The notes: generated by a model not told the origin, from the sequence alone. Positions 45,632 to 59,521 are shown, counted from the stretch's first letter. The stretch: DNA of 64,000 nt from Sesamum alatum (GCA_034509735.1 JACGWO010000002.1:22553636-22617635); one strand, 5' to 3'. Made by a program: numbers and translations.

Positions 45632-47861
45632 TGTTGGAATAGGTGACCAGAAAGCCAATAGATTTGGCAATTTGTAACCTATCCGACAACTTGATGTGAA
45701 TGTAATATTATTATGTGATGAATAAGATGAGTGTTCGTCACCAATGGTACCTTCTTTGTTGCGCTCATCTTACATTTGTTAAAATGGTGTTTAACTTATA
45801 TCACAACAAAGCCCACAGACCATGGATAACAACTCGTGCAGTTGGTCCACGCATTGGATGTTGGTCATGAAACCAACTGATTAAGAGTTGGGTCTGAAAC
45901 GTTCCAAGTCGATGACCTTGAGACAGGGCATCGAGAGTCCAATTGAGACTTGCGTCAAGAGTCGTGTTCATTGGATGAGTCCCGTGTTTCATCGGCGACA
46001 GGCGTGGGACGCCTACACGATCTTGATGGGTTGGTCGACTGGGGTCGAGCCGACTGGACTGACTCGCGGGGATCATCATATGGAAGCCTTGGAGGCTTGG
46101 TCGGTATGATTGGATTTCCCCGATTCCGATAGTACGGGAGTAATCCTCAGACTTGAGGAATCATGGCAGTCACGTGCACAGGACGACTGTATCTTGGATC
46201 TGGCGAGAGGTGATCATTATGTAAGATGATCATTATAAGCCTTGTCCAGTGCAGTCAGAATGTGTAGCGAGGACGGTGGATTCCAAGAAGAGGATCCGTC
46301 CCCTGTCAGTATGTGACAGAGGTATCTCCTATGCACTCGGAGACACGTTCATGCTGTTTGAAGCTGTGGCCACAGTGGTTGGTCGAACAGGGAATGGTTC
46401 CCTGTGTCGACGCAATGAAGCATACGTGGTCTCGAGTATTAAGCATAGATGCCTAGTCAAGGATGGGAACCGACGCCTAATTCCATACCCTAAACTAAGG
46501 CCGGGAGACGGTAGACGGAAGGATCGTACCCGTACGGAATCGGCGCCTAAATGTTCACGCCAATTCACCTAGTCTCTAGTGCCATGGACCGTTGCTAGGC
46601 GGCCACCCATGGTAACGGGCCCTTGTGGGACACGGGCCCAAGTCTAGCTGAGGGTGAACCTAAAGGGTCACACACAAATCACCGAGGAGGTTGAGAGATT
46701 GACTTGGAGTCAATCTCGAAGGATAAAATAAGTAATTGGATTACTTGTAGGGAAAGTCCATTGGATGGACGGGCCGATATTGTATCACGCTTTCATTTAA
46801 TCGGTAAATTGGATTTTTCGATTAAATATGGAAAGTTGAGATGTTGAGACGTTGGATCTTTTAATTGGATTAAAAGATCAACGGGAATAATTTAAGTGGA
46901 CATTAAATTGAATTTAATATTGGGATCGTCGTAATTGGATTACGATAAAACCTGGTCCGTTAAATTATACCCGAGAGGAGAAATAATTCCTAATTTGGAA
47001 TAGGAAGAAGTTGGACTTCTTCTCCTAATTAAATATGGCCGACATGGTCCCTTGGAGGAAGCAAAATCAGCCATGTTTCATGCTAGGTGGTATGTTGACT
47101 TGTCTCTTTTGGAAAGAGACAAATCAACTCCAATCAAGCTCTTCCTTTTTGGTATGATTTGATCATACCATAAATTTTGGTAGGCTTTATTGAAGAATTG
47201 ATGGTGATTGATTGGAATGAATCTAGACATCCTTGGATGAACCTAGACACATTCCAATAATCACATTAATTATGTATATATATTAGAATATACAACGCCA
47301 AGCATAAGTGATTCATTATTCATCTTTTTCTAGGAAAAAGAGAAGACAAAAATCCTCTCCTCTCTCTCAAAATTTCGTGCTCTCTCCCTCTCTTACACTT
47401 GTGTTCTTCACTTGATTTTGAATCAAGAAGAAGAACAAAATAAGTTTAAGAGAACACTAATTCATAGTGTTCTTCTCTTAAACCGATTCCTTCCTAAACC
47501 CGTTTTTTTCTAGCAAGAAGAACGTGTGTTTCTTCCGGTGTCGTGTGGATCACCTTTGGAGAATCCATACGTTTGGATTTCGTGAGCATTCCAGAGAAGG
47601 AACAACGCTTGTAGCCGGGAGCATATGCTAAACAATCAAAGGTAATCGTTTATTACGCTTTGATTGATTTCATTTGTATATCTATGCCCTATGTGTTTAA
47701 ATATATGTTTTAATATTTACACATCCTACATCGAACGCCCGGTTGAGCACCCAAGGGTACACCCCTTGGCATTCGCGTATTTTGAATTTGATTTAAATTT
47801 ACGCACAATTTCTCGCTTTCTCGCTTCCGCTCGCGTCCCGGGCGGATCCTCTTGTCCTTCA
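45632..47861 (+). repeat. E3 3' LTR
   Basis: 2,230 bp, TGTTGG to CCTTCA; followed by target duplication CTTGG. Differs from the 5' LTR at clearly more positions than E1's pair does. Confidence 0.93.
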
Positions 47862-47866
47862 CTTGG

Positions 47867-48307
47867 AATAGGGGAAAGCTGCACTATTGTTGTGAACAAA
47901 AAGACTGCGCTCGTTGTTTCCCTGTCTCACGAGTCGTGGGGGGCGACAGTTTGAGGTATGATTTGGTTGACGGGTCGGGCCCAACACTGAGTAACATGGT
48001 TCGCTTGGAGTCCTCGGGACCATGTGAATAGGTGAGGCAAAAATATCTTGGGAATCTCATTGGATGAGAATGATATTGGATATCTCCCACGAGGTCTTCT
48101 TCATGTGAATCGTAAAAGCGAGGCATGGAGATTACGCTTGTGGATCCCAAGCCCACTAGGAAATGGTTTCCCAAAACTCCGCTTGAGAGTGGCAGACTTT
48201 CGTATAAATAATGGGAGGGTTAAAGACTAAAAGACCAAGTCTTCAACTTGAACAATAATATTACCATCATCTGCTAATTTCTGGTTTACATTTTCATTAA
48301 TGTAGAT
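47867..48307 (+). other. E4 leader, second part
   Basis: Continues the leader after E3. Holds the second GTCTCACGAGTCGTGG at 47924-47939 and runs to the gag ATG. Confidence 0.85.
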
Positions 48308-49344
48308 ATGTCTAAGAACCCGTTAACCATGATTCATGAGACTAACAAATTCAACGGAACGAACTACTCGAGAACCAAGGCTACGTCTTGGACGAGCCGC
48401 CACCGAGCGACTTACTGGAGGGGTCCACGCCTGAAGAACGTTTGACGTTGGAGAAATGGCATGAGGACAACTGGAAAGTACGCAGTATTATACTGGCTTC
48501 GATGTCTAACGACATCCAGAAGCAGTATGAGAGGCTGGACAACGTCTCCGCCATAATGCTCCGCATGAACGAGGTTTATGCGGTTTCGGATAGGCATATT
48601 AGATATGCCGCCACAAAAGCATTCTTTGGCACCAAGCTCGCTGAAGGAGCGTCTGTACAGAGTCATGGGGTCAAGATGCTCTCCCTAGTGGAGAAACTCG
48701 AGGACCTTAAAGTTGGGCTTAACAATGACATGTACATTGACGTGATCCTCCAGTCGCTTCCTCCATCCTATGACCCGTTTGTTGTAAACTACAACATGAA
48801 CGGACTTAAGAAGTCTATTCATGAGTTGATCAACATGCTGGTCCAATACGAGGCAACGACCCACAAGTCGGCGCCGGCGGTATTGATAGGAGAGGCTTCG
48901 ACCTCCAAGGCGAATGGCAAGAGGGCCGGACGCTGGAAGAGGAAGAAGGGCAAAGGGAAGACGGTTGTGGCCCCTGCTCACGCTCCGGGCGTCCCTGTTG
49001 CTCCGGTTGGACCGAGCAAAGGGAAAGGGAAGGCCCGTGGTTCTCAGCGGTCCAAGGTAAATGATGTCTGCATGCATTGCCAAGGGAAAGGGCATTGGAA
49101 GAGGGAGTGCCCACAACTCCTCTCCAACCCAGGTGTGTTTGTGGTTGAAGTTAATATGATTACTAATTCTGCTTCATGGGTATTGGATACCGGGTGTGGT
49201 GCTCACATCTGCAATGATCTGAAGGCACTGCAAAGAAGCAGAAGGCTAACCAAGGATGAGATGATCCTGAGGCTAGGCGATGGCAAGGCCGTTGCTGCAG
49301 AGGCCGTAGGATCACTAGAGTTAGCCATTAGTAAGTCATGTTAG
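48308..49344 (+). pseudogene. E4 gag-protease
   Basis: ATG at 48308 opens MSKNPLTMIH, but compared with E3 a 37-bp deletion after 48370 shifts the frame, so the long open frame starts only at 48388. CCHC knuckle is intact (CMHCQGKGHWKREC) and the protease DTGCGAHIC is present. A one-base insertion near 49334 breaks the frame before the integrase region. Confidence 0.88.
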
Positions 49345-52300
49345 GATTGTACTGAACGACTGTTTCTATGTACCTAGCATGATTAAAAACATTATTTCCA
49401 TCCCGGTCCTTGATAAGGAGGGATATGAATTTACCATCAATAAAAACGGTTTTTTCATTATCAAAGATGGTATTTCTCATCTGCTTGGTACATTGGTCAA
49501 CGATCAGTACATACTTCAACAGTCTAATTGGATTATGACTGCAGAACACAAACGAAAACGTGATGATCATAATAACGCACAGATTGAAAGAAATCGGTGG
49601 ATCGTCCCGGGAGATTAACGCGAATAGCGGAAGCGCGAAATAGTGCGTAATAAAAAATTACAAAGCATAATTAAATGGAATTTAAACTATGCATAATATA
49701 CATAAACGAATCAAGGGGTGTGCCCTTGATTCTCCCGGGCGTTCGGTGTATCTCATGTTCAATAAAAACACAACATGGAGGCCATAGAATTAGAAACGAA
49801 AACCATAATTAAAGAACCTACCCGGTTGTAGTTTTGTCTTCGTTCGGCTACATGCATTGTTCCCCGTTTTGCACCAAGATCTCAAGAAGAGACCCTCTAA
49901 GTCATCTCACTCGCTGCACCGGAAAGCAACGAACCCTTGTGCTAGCAAGAAAATCATTGGGGAGAAGAGACATCGGTACACGCTATCAATTAACGCAACC
50001 GGCGTCTCTTACGTTCTTAACTTGAATAAAATCAAGAAGAACAAAGTATATTTCTTGGAGAGAAGAAAGAGGGTGGACGAATTTGAGAGAGATGAGAGAT
50101 GAGAGTTGTAGAGAATACTAGGTGTAAGTGTGTGTTTTTTAAGTATTTATAGAAGATGGAATTCCTATTCCTTCTCAAACTCTTCCAAAGAGACACACTT
50201 TGACTAGGATTTTGACCTAGTCAAATCCTAGTCAAATTAGGCTTTGATTAAGTCAAATTAATCATGGCCCTTCATCTCATCATTCTCTAGATCAAATCTT
50301 GTCCATCCATTTTTGATGGGCTTTATGGAATGGGCCTATTTAATTCTAAATTAAATATTCCCATGGACTTTATATTAAAATCCTATTTAATATACTAAGC
50401 CCATTAATTAATGGAATGGACTTTATTTAATTCCAAATTAAATAGTCCATGGACTTTATATTAAATCCTATTTAATACCAAGCCCATTAATTAATTCCAT
50501 AGAATGGGATTATTTAATTCTAAATTAAATAGTCCCATGGACTTTATATTAAATCCTATTTAATATACTAAGCCCATTAATTAATTAATGGAATGGACTT
50601 TATTTAATTCCAAATTAAATAGTCCATGGACTTTATATTAAATCCTATTTAATACCAAGCCCATTAATTAATTAATTCACCCTTTTAATCTAATTAAAAG
50701 GAAAGCCCATGCTTTGTAAAATTCATAAATCTAATTTATGAACTCAAGCCCGATTATTCCAAATAATACATCGAGGCTTGTATCTCCAAGAAGTATAATT
50801 TAATTCCATTAAATTAAACCTTCTCCCGGAATTAATTCCAAATTAATTCCCTTTCATTTGGTGTAGCGGGTGTGACTCTTTAGGTTCACCTTTCAGCTAG
50901 ACTTGGACCTACTTTTCATTATTTCATAACTAAAGTAGTCCGTTACCATGGGTGGCCATCTAGCAACGGTCCATGGCACTAGAGACTAGGTGAATTTATG
51001 GTGTGAACATTTAGGCTCCGAGTTATACGCAGGTGCGGTCCTACCGACGCTCGATACGTACGGGTACGGTCCTACTGTCGCCTGTCTCCCGGCCTTTAGT
51101 CTAGGGGTCGGTTCCCATCGTTGACTAGGCAACTATGCATAATGCTCGAGATAGGTTTAACTCGACGTAGGAAATCCTTTCCCACTACATCAAGTGCTAT
51201 GGCCATAGACTTTGTGAGTCTAAACCATCTCCGAGCGCATAGGAGATCTTGCTGTCATATCCTTTGACAGGGGACAGATCCTATCTTGGAATTCACCGTT
51301 CTTACATACTCCGACTGCACTGGACGAGGCTTATGATGACCATGTGATATAATCGGTCAAATTTCACCAGATCCAAGATACAGCCTTAGTATGTAGGGGA
51401 CTGCCGTGATCCTCAAGTCCGAGGACTAATCCCGTACTATCGGAACCGGGAATACGAGTCATACCGACCAAGCCCGAGTAGCTTCTATATGACGATTCCC
51501 GCGAGTCACCTCAGTCGGCCGCTCCCCAGCAGGCCGACCCACTAACACTGCTTAGACGATCCTCGTCACCCGTCGATGAAACACGACAGCAGATGCTTAG
51601 TGCAAGTCTCAAATGGATTCTCGATGCCCTGTCTCGAGATTCCTTTGACTTGGAGTATTTCAGACTAATTCGGCGAAACTGATTTCATGAACCTACCTCC
51701 AAGCGTAGTTCCAATTTCCCGAAATGTTATTTCAGTCTGTGGGCGTTTGTTGTGACATCGTAACGATGCAAGCAGTAAGTACAACAAACTCATGCCTATG
51801 AATCCTTACTGCATTCATTAACATAATATTACTTGTTCACAGATTGACGAATGGTTCTCAGAACAGCCAATACCATTGACTTTCTGGTCACCTATTCTAA
51901 CACAGATATGGCATGGGAGGTTAGGTCATATCTCTAAAGATAGGATAAGAAGGTTGGTGGACTCAAAGAGTCTAGAAATAGACGATTTGGACAACCTACC
52001 GACCTGCGAATCCTATCTAAAGGGAAAGATGACCAAGAAACCCTTTGTTGGACAAAGTACGCTAGCCAGTGGTCGGTTGGATTTGATCCATACAGATGTC
52101 TGTGGTCCACTAAATACTCAGGCTAGAGGTGGGTACTCGTACTTCATAACCTTTACCGATGATCACTCACTGTATGGTTATGTTTACCTGATGAGGTACA
52201 AGTCTGAAGCCTTTGGAAGGTTTAAGGAATACAGACTTGAAGTAGAGAACCAAACCGATCGAAAGATCAAAGCCCTTCGGTCGGACCGAGGTGGAGAGTA

Positions 52301-54165
52301 TTTGAGTGGTGAGTTTACTGATTATCTAAAAGAGAATGGGATTCTCTCTCAGTGGACCACTCCTGGAACACCGCAGCTTAATGGTGTGTCTGAAAGGAGG
52401 AACGGACCTTGTTGGACATGGTCCGATCCATGATGAGTTTTACCGAACTACCCCTTTCCTTCTGGGGATACGCTCTTGAGACGGCGGCCAAAGTTTTGAA
52501 CTTGGCGCCATCTAAAAGGGTATCCCAGACGCCATATGAGATATGGCATGGCAAGCCTGCCTCTTACAAATACTTGAAAGTGTGGGGTTGCCCCGCATAT
52601 GTCAAGAGATTAGTGGGAGATAAACTGGACTCGAGGTCTAGTTTATGCAGGTTCATCGGCTATCCGAAAGAAACTGCGGGGTGTTACTTCTATGATCCCT
52701 TCGAGCAAAAGATTTTTGTCTCGCGAAACGCAGTATTCTTGGAAAAAGGTTTTCCATCGGATAGTCGACGCGATGAGGTGCTCCTTGAGGAATCAAGTGA
52801 GGCACCCCATGAGGCGGCAGTGACATCTAAGCCAGTGGTTCCCACTGATATTGTTCCAGTCCTCCGTAGGTCGGCCAGAGTATCCCATGCACCTGATAGG
52901 TATGGATTTCTGGGCCTGACCGGTCAGTTGGATAATGATCCAAAGACGTACGGAGAAGCGATGTCGGACATCGATTCGGACAAGTGGCTTGAGGCCATGA
53001 AATTCGAGATGGACTCGATGGGTACAAACAAGGTTTGGACCCTAGCAGATCCACCAAAAGGGGTTAAACCCGAAGCTGGAACATACGTTTTAATGAAGTC
53101 ATACGGGGATATGATTTCATCAAGAACGAGTCCGATCCTTGTGTATACAAGAAGATCAGTGGGAGCTCAGTTGCGTTTTTGGTGCTTTACGGGGATGACA
53201 TCTTGCTCATTGGGAATGATGCTAAGATGTTGGGTACCACTAAATCTTGGTTGTCAACGCAATTCTCCATGAAGGATATGGGCGAGGCATCCTACATCCT
53301 TGGCATCAAGATCTACATGGATAGATCGAGAAGGATGTTAGGAATGGCCCAGTCCTCGTACATTGAGAAAGTCTTGAAGAGATTCAAGATGGAGAACTCA
53401 AAACGAGGATTCCTTCCTATGAGGCATGGAATTAAGTTATCCAAGAAGCAGTCTCCTAAGACTGATGAGGAGCTTAAAAGGATGTTGGACATCCCCTATG
53501 GTTCAGCCGTAGGCAGCATACAGTATGCTGTTCAATGCACTAAACTTGATGTGGCTTTCGCTTTGAGCGTAACAAGTCGATATCAGTCGTGTGCCGGGAG
53601 GCACACTGGAGTGCAGTCAAGACTATCCTGAAGTACCTAAAAAGGACTAAGGACGTGTTCTTGATCTACAGCGGTGGAGAGTTGATACTGGAAGGCTATA
53701 GCGACGCTAGCTTCCAGTCGGATGACGTAGATGCCAAGTCTCAATTTGGTTTTGTATTTAGACTAAATGGTGGCGTGGTTACTTGGAAAGGTTCCAAGCA
53801 GGCTACCACGGCGGACTCCACCATACAGTTTTAAATACATAGCGGCTTTGGAAGCTGCTAAGGAGTGGTTTGGTTGATGAGCTACATCCAAGGGTTGGAT
53901 GTAGTACCTAGCATTGCTAAGCCTGTAATTATCTTTTATGATAACAACGGGACGATAGCGCTAGCAAAGGAACCAAAATCTCATCACGATCTAAGCATAT
54001 TCTTAGACGCTACCATCTCTTAGAGAGATGGATAGCAGGAGTGACTTTCGGTTGGACCGAGTCAGCTCCGCAGAAAACATAGCAGATCCACTTGCTAAGC
54101 CCATGTCGCAAGTTGCCCATACTCACCATCTGAATAAGAGGTTTGAGGCCAATGGGTGATTGGGT
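49345..54165 (+). pseudogene. E4 pol (split by a solo LTR, RT-deleted)
   Basis: Part one, 49345-49584, ends in the pre-integrase region; pol resumes at 51908 as WHGRLGHISKDRIRR. Integrase shows HTDVCGPL, LRSDRGGEY and NGVSERRN, then a one-base loss near 52400. After KGVKP (about 53070) the sequence jumps to the ..WNIRFDEV-equivalent region out of frame: about 340 bp of RT, including the motif A Asp, are gone. The YVDD motif is changed to YGDD (about 53188-53199). RNase H (SDASFQSDD) follows with further stops. The same RT deletion is in E3. Confidence 0.9.
49585..51902 (-). mobile_element. Solo LTR (minus) inside E4 pol
   Basis: 2,318 bp from TGAAAGAAATCGG to CCTATTCTAACA, flanked by CAGAT at 49580-49584 and 51903-51907. 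No primer site or internal sequence, as expected after recombination between the two LTRs of an inserted element. TATA-like TATTTATAG near 50145-50153 with dyad 50152-50176. Confidence 0.95.
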
Positions 54166-54183
54166 TTAGGTCAAGTGGGAGAT

Positions 54184-56410
54184 TGTTGGAATAGGTGACC
54201 AGAAAGCCAATAGGTTTGGCAATTTGTAACCTATCCGAGAACTTGATGTGAATGTAATATTATTATGTGATGAATAAGATGGGTATTCCACACTAATGGT
54301 ACCTTCTTTGTTGCGCTCATCTTACATTTGTTAAAATGGTGTTTAACTTATATCGCAACAATGCCCACAGACCATGGATAACAACTCGTGCAGTTGGGCC
54401 ACGCATTCGATGGTGGTCATGAAACCAACTAATTAAGAGTTGGGTCTGAAACGTTCCAAGTCGAGGACCTCGAGATAGTGCATCGAGAGTCCTATTGAGA
54501 CTTGTGTCAAGAGTCGTGTTCATTGGATGAGTGCCGTGTTTCATCGGCGACAGGCGTGGGACGCCTACACGATCTTGATGGGTTGGTCGACTGGGGTCGA
54601 GCCGACTGGACTGACTCGCGGGGATCATCATATGGAAGCCTTGGAGGCTTGGTCGGTATGATTGGTTTTCCCCGGTTCCGATAGTACCGGAGTAATCCTC
54701 AGACTTGAGGGATCATGGCAGTCGCGTGCAGAGGACGGCTGTATCTTGGATCTGGCGAGAGGTAATCATTCTGTAAGATGATTATCATAAGCCTTGTCCA
54801 GTGCAGTCAGAATGTGTAGTGAGGACGGTGGATTCCAAGAAGAGGATCCGTCCCCTGTCAGTATGTGACAGAGATATCTCCTATGCACTCGGAGACACGT
54901 TCATGCTGTTTGAAAATGTGGCCACAGTGGTTGGTCGAACAGAGAATGATTTCCTGTGTCGACGCAATGAAGCATACGTGGTCTCGAGTATTAAGCATAG
55001 ATGCCTAGTCAAGGATGGGAACCGACGCCCAATTCCATACCCTAGACTAATGCCGGGAGACGGTAGACGGAAGGATCGTACCCGTACGGAATCGGCGCCT
55101 AAATGTTCACGCCAATTCACCTAGTCTCTAGTACCATGGACCGTTGCTAGACGGCCACCCATGGTAACGGGCCCTTGTGGGACACGGGCCCAAGTCTAGC
55201 TGAGGGTGAACCTAAAGGGTCACACACAAATCACCGAGGAGGTTGAGAGATCGACTTGGAGTCAATCTCGAAGGATAAAATAAGTAATTGGATTACTTAA
55301 GGGAAAGTCCATTGGATGGACGGGCCGATATTGTATCGGGCTTTCATTTAATCGGTAAATTGGATTTTCGATTAAATATGGAAAGTTGAGACGTTGAGAC
55401 GTTGGATCTTTCAATTGGATTAAAAGATCAACGGGAATAATTTAAGTGGACATTAAATTGGATTTAATATTGGGTTCGTCGTAATTGGATTACGATAAAA
55501 CCCGGTCCGTTAAATTATACCCGAGAGGAGAAATAATTCCTAATTTGGAATGGGAAGAAGTTGGACTTCTTTCCTTAATCAAACATGGCTGACACGCTCC
55601 CTTGGAGGAAGCAAAATCAGCCATGTTTCATGCTAGGTGGTATGTTGACTTATCTCTTTTGGAAAGAGACAAATCAACTCCAATCAAGCTCTTCCCTTTT
55701 GGTATGATTTGATCATACCATAAATTTTGGTAGGCTTGATTGAAGAATTGATGGTGATTGATTGGAATGAATCTAGACATCCTTGGATGAACCTAGACAC
55801 ATTCCAATAATCACATTAATTATGTATATATATGAGAATATACAACACCAAGCATAAGTGATTCATTATTCATCTTTTTCTAGGAAAAAGAGAAGACAAA
55901 AATCCTCTCCTCTCTCTCAATTTTCGTGCTCCCTCCCTCTCTTACACTTGTGTTCTTCACTTGATTTTGAATCAAGAAGAAGAACAAAGTAGGTTTAAGA
56001 GAACACTAATTCATAGTGTTCTTCTCTTAAACCGATTCCTTCTAAACCCGTTCTTTTCTAGCAAGAAGAACGTGAGTTTCTTCCGGTGTGGTGTGGATCA
56101 CCTTTGGAGAATCCATACGTTTGGATTTCGTGAGCATTCCGGAGAAGGAACAACGCTAGTAGCCGGGAGCATAAACTAAACAATCAAAGGTAACGGTTTA
56201 TTACGCTTTGATTGATTTCATTTATATATCTATGCCCTATGTGTTTAAATATATGTTTTAATATTTACACATCCTACATCGAACGCCCGGTTGAGCACCC
56301 AAGGGTACACCCCTTGGGATTCGCGTATTTTGAATTAGATTTAAATTTACGCACCATTTCTCGCTTCCTCGCTTCCGCTCGCGCTCCCGGGCGGATCCGC
56401 TTGTCCTTCA
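54184..56410 (+). repeat. E4 3' LTR
   Basis: 2,227 bp, preceded by the polypurine tract AAGTGGGAGAT (54173-54183). Shares variants with the E4 5' LTR (for example GTAATCATTCTGTAAG) not found in E3's LTRs, which pairs them. Confidence 0.93.
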
Positions 56411-56415
56411 GTAAG

Positions 56416-57722
56416 ACCACGCTACCGACTTAAATTAGCTTCCTCACTATGCCATGGTTTGGAAGGCATGGACAAACTCCTAGAGTCCATGTCCACTTTG
56501 TCTAGGGTCTAATATTTGAATATTGGTCCAACAAAGTGAGAGTTGTAAATGACCGAGATCTCAAATATAAACACATTCATCCATAATGCGTAAATAAATA
56601 AAATTGCATCCCATAGTAGTTATACGATAAATAAATCCATTCATTCACCATAACAGCCACATGCAAAATTAAAGCCTAGCACGCCCCTGTTGGATGATCA
56701 CGAGCCCGAATCCTATGCGACCCACTGAGCCCGCAGTGGATCTATGGTCAATCTAGGGTTGGTCCTACACTATTACATTAATAGCAACCCGATCATCATT
56801 CTGATAGGCCTTGGTCTCTTTTCTCTTTCAGATCTCCATGGAAACGCCTTGGAACCTCCATTCTGGGCTCTCCATGTTGGCCTTCATTCTTCTCCACCAA
56901 ATGCATAAAATAAAATCCTCACTCCTATTCTACTCTCATTACATATGTAAAAAGAAACCCCAGCGAAAAACCGGGGGGAGTACATTAGGAGGGAGAAAGA
57001 ATGCTTTATTATTCCAAAGCAACTAGAAGAGGAGAAGGAGAAAGCAAAAGAGGTACACAGGCCCAACATAAATTAAACCATACATCCGGTCTAGGGTTCG
57101 CGATCATCCATTTCTATTAAACGCACATAATCACATGATCAAATCACCTAAGCACATGCTTATAATCCATGATTAGCAATCATATCAATCCATGATAAAT
57201 AAATGAGTTACGTACGAAAAATATGGTACAACCGTTGGCAACAACCTTTCTCGTTTAGGAAGACCCTTCCTCATTATTAGAAGGTAAGTAATTCCCGGGA
57301 TTCCAAATCCAATACAATCAACCTCCCAAATAATGTTCTTTAACAAAACATGCAAAATTAAATAAAATGAATTTTTTCAGAATTATCCAAAAAATTAAAA
57401 CAATGAGAAAACGATGACGTTAGCCGGCCGCCGCCACCGGTAGCGTTCTGTCGGCGCACACAGGTCAGCAGGCCCAGCCTGCTGCACAGCGTGCGCGGTC
57501 AGCCACCGGCTGGCCGCGTGTGCCGTTTTCTCCTGTTTAATTCGTTTTTGCCCCCCGTTTCCCAAGAAAAACAAGAAACCAACAGTACCAAAAATCATAC
57601 ATAATTAAAAGCAAGAAAATGACATGCTTTATGATAAAATCGCCAAGAATTAATTAAAACATGCCACACATGTTTGCATGCTCAAAACGCACATAAAACC
57701 CTAGGCCTATACACAGAATCGG
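56416..57722 (-). other. E2 leader, distal part
   Basis: Continues 32139 leftward on the minus strand after removal of E4. CpG-rich tract only about 110 bp (57418-57530). No coding signal. Confidence 0.8.
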
Positions 57723-57734
57723 GCTCTGATACCA
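57723..57734 (-). promoter_or_regulatory. E2 primer-binding site (initiator Met tRNA)
   Basis: Minus strand TGGTATCAGAGC, one base inside the LTR that starts at 57736. Confidence 0.95.
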
Positions 57735-57735
57735 C

Positions 57736-59521
57736 TGAAAGCCTAGGGTAGGCGTGTGGATCGTCACGGGAGTAACGCGAATGCGGAAGCGCGGTATAAT
57801 TTAAATTTCAAGAATTTAAACATGCATAAACATACATTAAAATAAATCCGTTCAAGGGGTGTACCCTTGAAACTCCCGGGCGTTCGGTGTATCTCATGAA
57901 TAATAAAAACATACATATAACATTCATGGAAGGCCATAGGGTTTAAAAGAAAAATAGGACGAAAAACATAAACCGGAAACCTACCGATTGTAGTTTTCGC
58001 ATTCTAACCGGTACTCGCGTTGTTCCCCGATTTGCTCCAATTTCTCGTATAGGAGACCCTCTAATTCGTACACGCAATCCGCCCATGTATCTTGATCTTC
58101 GTGCTAGCGAAAGAGCAAGTATATTTTTGGAGAGGACGGATCGATCAAACATTATTGATTAACGTGATCAATCCTCCTTAATGTTCAATTGTTAAAACAA
58201 AAGAACAAGAAAATATTTCTTGGAAGGAGGAGAGAGGTGCGGCCGAGAAGGAGAGGGAGGAGACGAGTGTGTGTGTGTGTGTTTCAAGATTCATCATCCT
58301 CTTCAAAGTGTGTGCTAAGGAGTATTTATAGAAGAGGAATAGAGGAGGAATCCTATTCCTCTTCTAGTTTCCTACACTTTGAAAACTCCACCATGACTAG
58401 GATTTGACCTAGTCAAATCCTAGTCAAAATCTGGCTTCTTTGGTCAAAGCAATATTAGCCATTGATTCCTCCCTTTTAATCGCAACCATTGATTTAATTT
58501 AATGGAATATTTAAATCTCATTTAAATATTCTAAGGGCAATAAATAAATATATTAAATATAAATATTTATTCCAAGCCCATTAAATTAATTTCTAATAAA
58601 TTTAATTTATTAGATAAATCCCTTTTATCTAATAAAAGGAATTAATTCTTCCCAAGAAAATAAGGACCCGATTAAATCCAATTTAATCACTCCATTTCTC
58701 CAAATATTTAATTCTAAATTAAATACGTTTATGTGTACGGATCGTGTGTGAATCTTTAGGTTCACCTTCAGCTAGACTTGGTTGGATTCCTAGAATCCGC
58801 CTGTTACCATGGGTGGCCGTCTAGCAACGGTCCATGGCACTAGAGACTAGGTGAATATACGGGGATGAACATTTAGGCTCTACAGTACATCTATCCTTCC
58901 GTCTACGGTCTCACCACTTAGGGTCTAGGGCACGGATTATGCAGGTACCGATTTTGGATCTAAGTGTCGGTCTGTCCTCTACTAAACGCCGCAAGGGAAA
59001 CCTTCCCTTCTGTTCAGTTACTGTGGCCACAAATTTTAGGGACAAGACACAGAGCATTTGTGAGACACAACTGTCAACACCTTTTGACAGGAGACAGATC
59101 CTTTCTTGGAAACTACTGTCACTCTACACATCGGAGCTGCACTAGATATGATTTATGACTACTCAAGTGCATATTGGCAATCTCTCACTATATCTAAGAT
59201 ACAGCCCTGATGTACAGGTAAACTCAGCAATTCCTCAAGTCAAAGGAGTTAACCTGTACCGTTGGAACCGGGAACACGCGTCATACCTAACCGACCCCAC
59301 TCAAGGTCCTCTGTAAGACGGTTCCTGCGAGTCACCTCCATCAACTGCTCCCTAGTAGGCCAACCCACTAACACTGCTTAGACGAGCCTCGTCGCCCGTT
59401 GATGAAATACGACAGCAGATGCTTAGTGCAAGTCTCAAAGGGAATCTCGGTACCCACTTTCGAGATTCCTTGACTTGGAGATTTCCAGACTGATTCGGCG
59501 AAACTGATTTCATGGACCTAC
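57736..59521 (-). repeat. E2 5' LTR, left part
   Basis: Starts TGAAAGCCTAGGG; interrupted by E5 after CCTAC (59517-59521). With 62676-62892 it totals about 2,003 bp. TATA-like ATTTATAG (58323-58331) sits beside a 12-bp perfect inverted repeat (GAAGAGGAATAG, 58331-58342, and its complement, 58353-58364). Confidence 0.9.

Larger units (their letters stand above)
35748..47861 (+). mobile_element. E3: copia element inserted in E4 leader
   Basis: 5' LTR 35748-40204 (interrupted by a solo LTR), leader 40219-42059, gag 42060-43202, pol to 45607, 3' LTR 45632-47861. Target duplication CTTGG at 35743-35747 and 47862-47866. Pol carries the same RT deletion as E4 and is otherwise broken by several point changes. 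Confidence 0.95.
32140..56410 (+). mobile_element. E4: copia element inserted in E2 leader (contains E3 and two solo LTRs)
   Basis: LTRs at 32140-34363 and 54184-56410; TSD GTAAG at 32135-32139 and 56411-56415. Own internal sequence is 34364-35747, 47867-49584 and 51908-54183. Pol lacks about 340 bp of RT. LTRs differ from each other more than E1's do, consistent with greater age. Confidence 0.93.

Noticed and set aside
29544..59521. One large inversion explaining why E2 lacks RT on the left while a plus-strand RT starts at 59522
   Set aside because: CCTAC on both sides of E5 and exact continuation of E2's LTR at 62676 show that E5 is a separate insertion.
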